Source: Brassica napus
Lineage: Eukaryota > Streptophyta > Magnoliopsida > Brassicales > Brassicaceae
DNA: 64,000 nt
Direction of reading: 5' to 3'
Assembly: GCF_020379485.1 (NCBI RefSeq)
Contig: NW_026016774.1
Coordinates: forward strand, 25,456 to 89,455
The notes under the pieces: generated by a model
The model's input: the letters and a program-made list of their open reading frames with translations, nothing else
Database searches by the model: none
Told to the model about the DNA's origin: nothing
Shown: in pieces, positions 45,474 to 56,700 of the stretch
How positions within the stretch are numbered: the first letter of the stretch is position 1
How the letters are laid out: each line of letters opens with the position of its first letter
Position numbers and translations under genes: made by a program

Positions 45474-48400
45474 ATGGAGAGTGGTATGAACATGAACATG
45501 AAGGTAGCGGTTTGCTTCAAGGGAACCAACTACTTGGTGTGGTCTCGGATGGTGAGAACCACGGTGGGAAGCAAAGGGCTTTGGAAGCACATCACGCCAG
45601 GAGAAGCTCCAAAGCTCATCACCCAAGGAGAAACTGAAGGAGAAGCCGCAAGCAAAGCGGAAGAGAAGTGGCATCAGGAGGACATGTTGGTGATGTCAGT
45701 GCTGCATGCTTCACTTGAGCCGGCGATTCTAGATGCATACAGTTACTGTGAATCAGCTAAAGAGCTGTGGGATACGTTGAAGAAGGTGTATGGGAATACA
45801 TCAAACCTGAGCCGTGTGTTTGAGGTGAAGCAGGCTATAAACAACTTGGTACAAGAGGATATGGAGTTCACCAAGCATCTAGGGAGGTTCAGAACACTCT
45901 GGTCCGAGCTGGAGATGTTGAGGCCAAGCACTACAGATGCAGATGAGCTCAACAAAAGAAGAGAGCAAGACAAGGTCTTTGGGCTACTCCTCACCATGAA
46001 TCCGGCGTACAATGGTCTTATCCAACACTTGCTTAGAGAGGACACACTACCTGATCTTGAAGAAGTGTGCGCAAGGATTCAGAAGGAACAAGGCTCTATT
46101 GGGTTGTTTGGAAAGAAAGGAGAGCTATCTCTCGTAAATCAAGCAACTCAAGAGGAGGGAGGGGAAGCTCCACAAGCACACAAGGCTGCGCATGGGAAGT
46201 ATGATGAGAGGAGGTTCAATGGGAACTGTGATCACTGCAAGAAGCATGGCCACAAGAAGAGCCAATGCTGGATACTCCATCCCCATCTCAAGCCGGCAAA
46301 GTTTATGAAAGACAGAGAGGCAAGGGCTAATATCTCAGATGGAGCAAGCGCAAGTGGAGCAGGTACTAGCAAAGGGAAGGAGATAGATGGGCGTGAAGCA
46401 GGTGATGGGAGGTCTCTTGTTGCCTACACTGGAGCCCCAAGCAACCGTGGGAACTATGATCAAGAGTATCTAAGGAAATCCGACCTGGATGCTCTCATTA
46501 AGCTCTTCAAGGAGCATGGTAACAGTTTTGGATATTCCTTTGGTGCTAGGGCTATAGGGAATGATGAGAATCCAACTAGCATTGATAGGATGCATGAAAG
46601 TGTGATAGAGATAATAAACCAATCTAGAACGGACAGTTTTGCTAGGAATGATCATGCATTCAAACCATCTAGTATACTTGCTCATATTGCTAGTTCACAT
46701 ACCATCAAGCCTTTAGTAGTTGATTCTGGTGCATCTCATCATATGATAAGTGACACTAGTTTGATTAAAAACATTGTACCAATGAATGGAAATGTGATGA
46801 TAGCTAATGGAGATAAGATACCTATTAGAGGAATAGGAAGTCTTAAACTGTTTGATAAGGAAACTAAAGCCTTTTATATGCCTGAATTTACTTCAAACTT
46901 GTTATCTGTTAAGAAATGTGCTACTGATTTGCAATGCAATGTCATATTCAGTCCTAATGATGTGAAGTTTCAGGATATTAAAAGCAGCAAGATGATTGGA
47001 AAGGGAGTTACTAAAGGAGAATTGTATTTACTTGAAGATCTTGCTCCTGTTTCTAGTTATAGCTGCTCGTTTACTTCTGTTTCTGGTTCTAGTTTAAGTA
47101 AAAATGCATTGTGGCATGCTAGATTAGGACACCCTCATAATAAGGCTTTAAAACTGATGTTGCCAGGTGTTTCCTTTGAGAATAATGAGTGTGAAGCTTG
47201 CATTTTAGGCAAGCATTGTAAGACTGTCTTTACTAAATCTACTACGGTTTATGAGAAGTGTTTTGATTTGATTCATTCTGATGTTTGGACTGCTCCTTGC
47301 TTATCTAGAGACAATCAAAAGTATTATGTAACTTTCATTGATGAAAAATCCAAATACACCTGGTTAACTTTAATTCCAACCAAAGATAGGGTACTTGATG
47401 CATTTAAGAACTTTCAATCATATGTGACTAACCATTATAATGCCAAGATAAAGATTTTCAGGTCAGATAATGGAGGAGAGTACACGGGACAAGCATTCAA
47501 GCTCCATCTATCTCAGCATGGAATACTACATCAGACAAGCTGTCCCTATACTCCACAACAGAATGGTGTGGCTGAGAGAAAGAATAGGCATCTGATGGAA
47601 GTGGCCAGGTCCATGATGTTTCAAACCAATGTACCCAAGAAGTTCTGGAGTGATGCGGTCACTACAGCTTGTTATCTCATCAACAGAACACCAACTCTGA
47701 TTCTGCAAGGGTTATCACCATTTGAGGTATTGAACCGATACAAGCCCTCATTGGAACATATGAAGATCTTTGGGTGTTTGTGTTTTGTGATGGTACCGGG
47801 AGAATTAAGAAACAAGCTTGAAGCTAGAAGCTCCAAGGCAATGTTTGTTGGATACTCATCAAGTCAGAAAGGATATAAGTGCTATGATCCTAACACAAGG
47901 AGAGTGTTAGTATCTAGAGAAGTGAAGTTTGTGGAAGAAAAAGGATATTATGAGGAGCAGATTCAAGAAGATTTGAAAGATCTCACTTCAGATAGAGCTG
48001 CAACCTTGAGGATAATACTAGAAGGACTTGGTATCAATATGGATCAAGGACAGCAAGAAGTAAGAGGCACTACACCAATACCGAATCATCAGACGTCCAA
48101 TCTTGAACATGAGGGGGGGAATGGAACAGAAACTCAAACTCAAAGTCATGAAGAGAGTTCTGGTTCTCATGATCAAGCTGTGGAGTCAAATGATCAACAA
48201 GAAGGAGCTGAAGCAAGTCAGCTAAGGGATGAAGGAGCTGAAGCAAGTCAGCCAAGAGAAGAAGCAAGAGAAGAAAGTACACAAGAAGATGTACAAGACA
48301 TGGAGTTACCGGCACAAGAAGGGCCAGTGTTGAGAAGAAGTACAAGGCTGAGAAAGGATCCTTCCAGTTGGGTAAACACGAGAGTGTACTACAATGCTCA

Positions 48401-50045
48401 AGCTGTGAAGCATCCTACTCAGGCCGTGTGTTCTTTCTCTCAATATCCAGAAGCACATTGTGCATTCATGGTAAACTTAGATGAGAATCACATTCCAAGA
48501 AGCTATGAAGAGGCAATGGAGGATAAGGAATGGAAGGAATCAGTAGGAGCTGAGGCAGGAGCTATGATAAAGAATGATACATGGTTTGAAAGTGAACTAC
48601 CAAAAGGGAAGAAGGCAGTATCTAGTAGATGGATCTTCACAATCAAATACAAGGCTGATGGACAGATTGAGAGGAAGAAGACTAGATTAGTAGCAAGAGG
48701 GTTCACTCAAACATATGGAGAGGATTACATTGAGACATTTGCACCAGTAGCCAAGTTACATACCATTAGAATTGTACTAAGCTTGGCGGTTAACCTTGGA
48801 TGGGGATTGTGGCAAATGGATGTGAAGAATGCATTCTTACAAGGAGAACTTGAGGATGAAGTCTACATGTATCCTCCACCAGGTCTTGAACATCTAGTGA
48901 AGAGAGGGAATGTACTGAGGCTAAAGAAGGCTATCTATGGGTTGAAGCAATCACCAAGAGCATGGTACAACAAGTTGAGCACAACTCTGAACGGCCAAGG
49001 TTTTAAGAAGTCAGAATTGGACCATACTCTCTTTACCCTCACTACTCCCTCAGGTATGGTTGCTCTCCTTGTGTATGTGGATGATATCATTATCACAGGA
49101 AGTGATAAGGAAGGTATCAAAGCAACCAAGGAGTTTCTAAAGTCTATGTTTGAAATAAAAGACTTGGGAGAAATGAAATACTTTCTTGGAATTGAGATTT
49201 GTAGATCCAAGGAAGGTTTGTTCATGTCCCAAAGGAAGTATACACTTGATCTTTTGAAAGGTGCAGGTGCTTATGGAGGCAAGACAGCAAAGATGCCAAT
49301 GGAGGATGGCTACAAAGTACCAAGAGAGGGGGAGATTGAAGACAGCAAGCCATTTCATGATCCTAAACTCTATAGAAAACTTGTTGGCAAATTGATTTAT
49401 CTAACCATCACAAGACCTGATATATGCTTTGCTGTGAATCAGGTGAGTCAACACATGCAGCTTCCCAAGGAACATCACTGGCGTATGGTGGAGAGGCTGC
49501 TGATGTATCTAAATGGCTCGCCGGATCAAGGTGTATGGATGGGGTGCAATGGAAGCACAGAAGTGGTGGGCTATTGTGATGCTGATTGGGCAGGTGATAG
49601 AGCTGACAGAAGATCAACAACCGGCTATTGCACATTCATTGGAGGCAACTTGGTGACTTGGAAGAGTAAGAAACAGAAGGTGGTGTCATGCTCTAGTGCA
49701 GAAGCTGAGTATAGAGCTATGCTGAAGCTTACAAACGAGTTAGTTTGGATCAAGGGCATCTTGAAGCATTTGGAGATAGCACAAGACACTCCAATGACAA
49801 TGCATTGTGACAACCAGGCCGCCATTCACATAGCCTCCAACTCGGTGTTCCATGAGAGAACAAAGCACATTGAGGTTGATTGCCACAAGGTGAGGCAGAT
49901 GATTGTCCTAGGAGTCATCTTGCCATGTTATACTAGGAGTGAAGATCAGTTGGCTGATGTGTTCACCAAGGCTGCGAGGCAAAAGACAATGGAGTCCATT
50001 CATATCAGATTGGGCCTCATTGATCTTGGAAAGAGAAGCAGCTGA
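45474..50045 (+). CDS. gag-pol: E6 Gag-Pol polyprotein, 1523 aa, intact
   Basis: Single-frame Ty1/copia polyprotein. Gag begins MESGMNMNMKVAV and contains VWSRMVRTTVGSKGLW, YCESAKELWDTLKKVYG and KHLGRFRTLWSELEMLRP. A CCHC knuckle, CDHCKKHGHKKSQC, is at residues 252-265. Protease D417 (DSGASHHMIS). Integrase zinc region from H548 to C582, then D603, D665 and E701 (DD35E). A Gln/Glu-rich linker (about 860-950) holds a short repeat of the type EGAEASQ. RT has D1116 and YVDD 1201-1204; RNase H from about D1369. The end is LGKRSS. All catalytic residues I can check are present. The protein should form particles in the cytoplasm and deliver cDNA to the nucleus; its copies here lie in centromeric chromatin. 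E4 is its close relative, differing by small indels in the linker and Gag tail. Confidence 0.95.
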   Translation: MESGMNMNMKVAVCFKGTNYLVWSRMVRTTVGSKGLWKHITPGEAPKLITQGETEGEAASKAEEKWHQEDMLVMSVLHASLEPAILDAYSYCESAKELWDTLKKVYGNTSNLSRVFEVKQAINNLVQEDMEFTKHLGRFRTLWSELEMLRPSTTDADELNKRREQDKVFGLLLTMNPAYNGLIQHLLREDTLPDLEEVCARIQKEQGSIGLFGKKGELSLVNQATQEEGGEAPQAHKAAHGKYDERRFNGNCDHCKKHGHKKSQCWILHPHLKPAKFMKDREARANISDGASASGAGTSKGKEIDGREAGDGRSLVAYTGAPSNRGNYDQEYLRKSDLDALIKLFKEHGNSFGYSFGARAIGNDENPTSIDRMHESVIEIINQSRTDSFARNDHAFKPSSILAHIASSHTIKPLVVDSGASHHMISDTSLIKNIVPMNGNVMIANGDKIPIRGIGSLKLFDKETKAFYMPEFTSNLLSVKKCATDLQCNVIFSPNDVKFQDIKSSKMIGKGVTKGELYLLEDLAPVSSYSCSFTSVSGSSLSKNALWHARLGHPHNKALKLMLPGVSFENNECEACILGKHCKTVFTKSTTVYEKCFDLIHSDVWTAPCLSRDNQKYYVTFIDEKSKYTWLTLIPTKDRVLDAFKNFQSYVTNHYNAKIKIFRSDNGGEYTGQAFKLHLSQHGILHQTSCPYTPQQNGVAERKNRHLMEVARSMMFQTNVPKKFWSDAVTTACYLINRTPTLILQGLSPFEVLNRYKPSLEHMKIFGCLCFVMVPGELRNKLEARSSKAMFVGYSSSQKGYKCYDPNTRRVLVSREVKFVEEKGYYEEQIQEDLKDLTSDRAATLRIILEGLGINMDQGQQEVRGTTPIPNHQTSNLEHEGGNGTETQTQSHEESSGSHDQAVESNDQQEGAEASQLRDEGAEASQPREEAREESTQEDVQDMELPAQEGPVLRRSTRLRKDPSSWVNTRVYYNAQAVKHPTQAVCSFSQYPEAHCAFMVNLDENHIPRSYEEAMEDKEWKESVGAEAGAMIKNDTWFESELPKGKKAVSSRWIFTIKYKADGQIERKKTRLVARGFTQTYGEDYIETFAPVAKLHTIRIVLSLAVNLGWGLWQMDVKNAFLQGELEDEVYMYPPPGLEHLVKRGNVLRLKKAIYGLKQSPRAWYNKLSTTLNGQGFKKSELDHTLFTLTTPSGMVALLVYVDDIIITGSDKEGIKATKEFLKSMFEIKDLGEMKYFLGIEICRSKEGLFMSQRKYTLDLLKGAGAYGGKTAKMPMEDGYKVPREGEIEDSKPFHDPKLYRKLVGKLIYLTITRPDICFAVNQVSQHMQLPKEHHWRMVERLLMYLNGSPDQGVWMGCNGSTEVVGYCDADWAGDRADRRSTTGYCTFIGGNLVTWKSKKQKVVSCSSAEAEYRAMLKLTNELVWIKGILKHLEIAQDTPMTMHCDNQAAIHIASNSVFHERTKHIEVDCHKVRQMIVLGVILPCYTRSEDQLADVFTKAARQKTMESIHIRLGLIDLGKRSS

Positions 50046-50185
50046 TCCCCTTAGTCATGAGATCTTTACTCTTTTTCCCTCATTAAGGTTTTGTCCCAAT
50101 GGGTTTTCCTTGGTGAGGTTTTTAATGAGGAAGATCTCATGGCTGTCCAAGCTTAAGCTTTCACAAAGCTAAGCTTGAGGGGGAG
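50046..50185 (+). other. E6 3' untranslated region: hairpin and polypurine tract
   Basis: Hairpin at 50078-50118 with arms CCTCATTAAGG and CCTTGGTGAGG (nine Watson-Crick and two G-U pairs) around CCCAATGGG. Polypurine tract GAGGGGGAG at 50177-50185. Confidence 0.82.
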
Positions 50186-50753
50186 TGTTGAGATGAGTTG
50201 AGTATATGGATATGAAGAGATAAGGTGTTGAAGAGAAGAGGAGAAAGGAATGAGGGGACTTTGGGCAAGCATGGTACGGACGGCCGTACAAGGCCGTACA
50301 TGGCCGTACCGTCCGTACTAAATGCCTCGACCAGAAGTTACCCAACCTGACCAAGTGAAACCGTAACAAGGTAGAAGTTACCTTAAGGGCTTAGTGAAGG
50401 GATAAGACTGGTAGGAGGATAAGGGACGCGCGTGCCAGGCTGGAACAGGCTGGAAAGTAGTCCAAGATGCCATAAGCATGTGAGCCATCCTGGCCAATCA
50501 TTCAAAAGGCTCCCATTGACTCCACACGGTTAAACAGTGGCGATTTCCCTTCTTGTAAACCCTTGTGTCTCCCTTATAAATATGTAACCTCACTCATTAA
50601 TAAATCAAGCAAGTTTTGAGACTCTCTCTTAGTCATTAAATCTCAATGGTTCCATATTAGACTCCTAATCTCATTCCATACTCTAATCTTCACTAAATCG
50701 TTTCTAGTCTTTCCTAAACACTCAGATTACTCTAAACATTACTAAAAATCATA
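50186..50753 (+). repeat. E6 3' LTR (568 bp)
   Basis: Identical to the 5' copy except for T to C in AATAAATTAAG and T to A in TTAGTCTTTAA. Ends AATCATA, followed by TSD TCACT. Confidence 0.94.
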
Positions 50754-53700
50754 TCACTTTGTGAGAAGCTTTATTTGGATACATAAAGTGGTGGAGAATC
50801 ACCAGGAAGTTGAATAAATCTCATAGGAGTTGGCATGACGAAGTTATCCCACTTTCAAATCAGGTGATTCCAGTTTCCCAGTTTGGGAATAGCACAGCTT
50901 CTTCGTCGTTCCAATCAAACCAGGATGAATCACTTTGTGAAAGCTTGATTTGGATACATAAAGTGGTGGAGAATCACCAGGAAGTTGAATAAATCTCATA
51001 GGAGTTGGCATGAAGAAGTTATCCCACTTTCAAATCAGGTGATTCCAGTTTCCCAGTTTGGGAATAGCACAGCTTCTTCGTCGTTCCAATCAAACCAGGA
51101 TGAATCACTTTGTAAGAAGCTTGATTTGGATACATAAAGTGGTGGAGAATCACCAGGAAGTTGAATAAATCTCATAGGAGTTGGCATGAAGAAGTTATCC
51201 CACTTTCAAATCAGGTGATTCCAGTTTCCCAGTTTGGGAATAGCACAGCTTCTTCGTCGTTCCAATCAAACCAGGATGAATCACTTTGTGAAAAGCTTGA
51301 TTTGGATACATAAAGTGGTGGAGAATCACCAGGAAGTTGAATAAATCTCATAGGAGTTGGGATGAAGAAGTTATCCCACTTTCAAATCAGGTGATTCCAG
51401 TTTCCCAGTTTGGGAATAGCACAGCTTCTTCGTCGTTCCAATCAAACCAGGATGAATCACTTTGTAAGAAGCTTGATTTGGATACATAAAGTGGTGGAGA
51501 ATCACCAGGAAGTTGAATAAATCTCATAGGAGTTGGCATGAAGAAGTTATCCCACTTTCAAATCAGGTGATTCCAGTTTCCCAGTTTGGGAATAGCACAG
51601 CTTCTTCGTCGTTCCAATCAAACCAGGATGAATCACTTTGTAAGAAGCTTGATTTGGATACATAAAGTGGTGGAGAATCACCAGGAAGTTGAATAAATCT
51701 CATAGGAGTTGGCATGAAGAAGTTATCCCACTTTCAAATCAGGTGATTCCAGTTTCCCAGTTTGGGAATAGCACAGCTTCTTCGTCGTTCCAATCAAACC
51801 AGGATGAATCACTTTGTGAGAAGCTTGATTTGGATACATAAAGTGGTGGAGAATCACCAGGAAGTTGAATAAATCTCATAGGAGTTGGCATGAAGAAGTT
51901 ATCCCACTTTCAAATCAGGTGATTCCAGTTTCCCAGTTTGGGAATAGCACAGCTTCTTCGTCGTTCCAATCAAACCAGGATGAATCACTTTGTGAAAAGC
52001 TTGATTTGGATACATAAAGTGGTGGAGAATCACCAGGAAGTTGAATAAATCTCATAGGAGTTGGCATGAAGAAGTTATCCCACTTTCAAATCAGGTGATT
52101 CCAGTTTCCCAGTTTGGGAATAGCACAGCTTCTTCGTCGTTCCAATCAAACCAGGATGAATCACTTTGTAAGAAGCTTGATTTGGATACATAAAGTGGTG
52201 GAGAATCACCAGGAAGTTGAATAAATCTCATAGGAGTTGGCATGAAGAAGTTATCCCACTTTCAAATCAGGTGATTCCAGTTTCCCAGTTTGGGAATAGC
52301 ACAGCTTCTTCGTCGTTCCAATCAAACCAGGATGAATCACTTTGTAAGAAGCTTGATTTGGATACATAAAGTGGTGGAGAATCACCAGGAAGTTGAATAA
52401 ATCTCATAGGAGTTGGCATGAAGAAGTTATCCCACTTTCAAATCAGGTGATTCCAGTTTCCCAGTTTGGGAATAGCACAGCTTCTTCGTCGTTCCAATCA
52501 AACCAGGATGAATCACTTTGTGAGAAGCTTGATTTGGATACATAAAGTGGTGGAGAATCACCAGGAAGTTGAATAAATCTCATAGGAGTTGGCATGAAGA
52601 AGTTATCCCACTTTCAAATCAGGTGATTCCAGTTTCCCAGTTTGGGAATAGCACAGCTTCTTCGTCGTTCCAATCAAACCAGGATGAATCACTTTGTAAG
52701 AAGCTTGATTTGGATACATAAAGTGGTGGAGAATCACCAGGAAGTTGAATAAATCTCATAGGAGTTGGCATGAAGAAGTTATCCCACTTTCAAATCAGGT
52801 GATTCCAGTTTCCCAGTTTGGGAATAGCACAGCTTCTTCGTCGTTCCAATCAAACCAGGATGAATCACTTTGTAAGAAGCTTGATTTGGATACATAAAGT
52901 GGTGGAGAATCACCAGGAAGTTGAATAAATCTCATAGGAGTTGGCATGAAGAAGTTATCCCACTTTCAAATCAGGTGATTCCAGTTTCCCAGTTTGGGAA
53001 TAGCACAGCTTCTTCGTCGTTCCAATCAAACCAGGATGAATCACTTTGTGAGAAGCTTGATTTGGATACATAAAGTGGTGGAGAATCACCAGGAAGTTGA
53101 ATAAATCTCATAGGAGTTGGCATGAAGAAGTTATCCCACTTTCAAATCAGGTGATTCCAGTTTCCCAGTTTGGGAATAGCACAGCTTCTTCGTCGTTCCA
53201 ATCAAACCAGGATGAATCACTTTGTGAAAAGCTTGATTTGGATACATAAAGTGGTGGAGAATCACCAGGAAGTTGAATAAATCTCATAGGAGTTGGCATG
53301 AAGAAGTTATCCCACTTTCAAATCAGGTGATTCCAGTTTCCCAGTTTGGGAATAGCACAGCTTCTTCGTCGTTCCAATCAAACCAGGATGAATCACTTTG
53401 TAAGAAGCTTGATTTGGATACATAAAGTGGTGGAGAATCACCAGGAAGTTGAATAAATCTCATAGGAGTTGGCATGAAGAAGTTATCCCACTTTCAAATC
53501 AGGTGATTCCAGTTTCCCAGTTTGGGAATAGCACAGCTTCTTCGTCGTTCCAATCAAACCAGGATGAATCACTTTGTGAGAAGCTTGATTTGGATACATA
53601 AAGTGGTGGAGAATCACCAGGAAGTTGAATAAATCTCATAGGAGTTGGCATGAAGAAGTTATCCCACTTTCAAATCAGGTGATTCCAGTTTCCCAGTTTG

Positions 53701-56700
53701 GGAATAGCACAGCTTCTTCGTCGTTCCAATCAAACCAGGATGAATCACTTTGTGAGAAGCTTGATTTGGATACATAAAGTGGTGGAGAATCACCAGGAAG
53801 TTGAATAAATCTCATAGGAGTTGGCATGAAGAAGTTATCCCACTTTCAAATCAGGTGATTCCAGTTTCCCAGTTTGGGAATAGCACAGCTTCTTCGTCGT
53901 TCCAATCAAACCAGGATGAATCACTTTGTAAGAAGCTTGATTTGGATACATAAAGTGGTGGAGAATCACCAGGAAGTTGAATAAATCTCATAGGAGTTGG
54001 CATGAAGAAGTTATCCCACTTTCAAATCAGGTGATTCCAGTTTCCCAGTTTGGGAATAGCACAGCTTCTTCGTCGTTCCAATCAAACCAGGATGAATCAC
54101 TTTGTGAAAAGCTTGATTTGGATACATAAAGTGGTGGAGAATCACCAGGAAGTTGAATAAATCTCATAGGAGTTGGCATGAAGAAGTTATCCCACTTTCA
54201 AATCAGGTGATTCCAGTTTCCCAGTTTGGGAATAGCACAGCTTCTTCGTCGTTCCAATCAAACCAGGATGAATCACTTTGTAAGAAGCTTGATTTGGATA
54301 CATAAAGTGGTGGAGAATCACCAGGAAGTTGAATAAATCTCATAGGAGTTGGCATGAAGAAGTTATCCCACTTTCAAATCAGGTGATTCCAGTTTCCCAG
54401 TTTGGGAATAGCACAGCTTCTTCGTCGTTCCAATCAAACCAGGATGAATCACTTTGTGAGAAGCTTGATTTGGATACATAAAGTGGTGGAGAATCACCAG
54501 GAAGTTGAATAAATCTCATAGGAGTTGGCATGAAGAAGTTATCCCACTTTCAAATCAGGTGATTCCAGTTTCCCAGTTTGGGAATAGCACAGCTTCTTCG
54601 TCGTTCCAATCAAACCAGGATGAATCACTTTGTGAAAAGCTTGATTTGGATACATAAAGTGGTGGAGAATCACCAGGAAGTTGAATAAATCTCATAGGAG
54701 TTGGCATGAAGAAGTTATCCCACTTTCAAATCAGGTGATTCCAGTTTCCCAGTTTGGGAATAGCACAGCTTCTTCGTCGTTCCAATCAAACCAGGATGAA
54801 TCACTTTGTGAGAAGCTTGATTTGGATACATAAAGTGGTGGAGAATCACCAGGAAGTTGAATAAATCTCATAGGAGTTGGCATGAAGAAGTTATCCCACT
54901 TTCAAATCAGGTGATTCCAGTTTCCCAGTTTGGGAATAGCACAGCTTCTTCGTCGTTCCAATCAAACCAGGATGAATCACTTTGTAAGAAGCTTGATTTG
55001 GATACATAAAGTGGTGGAGAATCACCAGGAAGTTGAATAAATCTCATAGGAGTTGGCATGAAGAAGTTATCCCACTTTCAAATCAGGTGATTCCAGTTTC
55101 CCAGTTTGGGAATAGCACAGCTTCTTCGTCGTTCCAATCAAACCAGGATGAATCACTTTGTGAGAAGCTTGATTTGGATACATAAAGTGGTGGAGAATCA
55201 CCAGGAAGTTGAATAAATCTCATAGGAGTTGGCATGAAGAAGTTATCCCACTTTCAAATCAGGTGATTCCAGTTTCCCAGTTTGGGAATAGCACAGCTTC
55301 TTCGTCGTTCCAATCAAACCAGGATGAATCACTTTGTAAGAAGCTTGATTTGGATACATAAAGTGGTGGAGAATCACCAGGAAGTTGAATAAATCTCATA
55401 GGAGTTGGCATGAAGAAGTTATCCCACTTTCAAATCAGGTGATTCCAGTTTCCCAGTTTGGGAATAGCACAGCTTCTTCGTCGTTCCAATCAAACCAGGA
55501 TGAATCACTTGTGAAGAAGCTTGATTTGGATACATAAAGTGGTGGAGAATCACCAGGAAGTTGAATAAATCTCATAGGAGTTGGCATGAAGAAGTTATCC
55601 CACTTTCAAATCAGGTGATTCCAGTTTCCCAGTTTGGGAATAGCACAGCTTCTTCGTCGTTCCAATCAAACCAGGATGAATCACTTTGTAAAAGCTTGAT
55701 TTGGATACATAAAGTGGTGGAGAATCACCAGGAAGTTGAATAAATCTCATAGGAGTTGGCATGAAGAAGTTATCCCACTTTCAAATCAGGTGATTCCAGT
55801 TTCCCAGTTTGGGAATAGCACAGCTTCTTCGTCGTTCCAATCAAACCAGGATGAATCACTTTGTAAGAAGCTTGATTTGGATACATAAAGTGGTGGAGAA
55901 TCACCAGGAAGTTGAATAAATCTCATAGGAGTTGGGATGAAGAAGTTATCCCACTTTCAAATCAGGTGATTCCAGTTTCCCAGTTTGGGAATAGCACAGC
56001 TTCTTCGTCGTTCCAATCAAACCAGGATGAATCACTTTGTAAGAAGCTTGATTTGGATACATAAAGTGGTGGAGAATCACCAGGAAGTTGAATAAATCTC
56101 ATAGGAGTTGGCATGAAGAAGTTATCCCACTTTCAAATCAGGTGATTCCAGTTTCCCAGTTTGGGAATAGCACAGCTTCTTCGTCGTTCCAATCAAACCA
56201 GGATGAATCACTTTGTAAGAAGCTTGATTTGGATACATAAAGTGGTGGAGAATCACCAGGAAGTTGAATAAATCTCATAGGAGTTGGCATGAAGAAGTTA
56301 TCCCACTTTCAAATCAGGTGATTCCAGTTTCCCAGTTTGGGAATAGCACAGCTTCTTCGTCGTTCCAATCAAACCAGGATGAATCACTTTGTGAGAAGCT
56401 TGATTTGGATACATAAAGTGGTGGAGAATCACCAGGAAGTTGAATAAATCTCATAGGAGTTGGGATGAAGAAGTTATCCCACTTTCAAATCAGGTGATTC
56501 CAGTTTCCCAGTTTGGGAATAGCACAGCTTCTTCGTCGTTCCAATCAAACCAGGATGAATCACTTTGTGAGAAGCTTGATTTGGATACATAAAGTGGTGG
56601 AGAATCACCAGGAAGTTGAATAAATCTCATAGGAGTTGGCATGAAGAAGTTATCCCACTTTCAAATCAGGTGATTCCAGTTTCCCAGTTTGGGAATAGCA

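Larger units (their letters stand above)
44658..50753 (+). mobile_element. E6: intact Ty1/copia LTR retrotransposon, subfamily A, inserted in satellite
   Basis: 6096 bp with two 568-bp LTRs differing at 2 positions by eye. TSD TCACT at 44653-44657 and 50754-50758, taken from GAATCACTTTG of a monomer. PBS, polypurine tract and a 1523-codon uninterrupted gene are present. A second candidate autonomous copy and the only element here with no nested neighbour. Confidence 0.95.
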
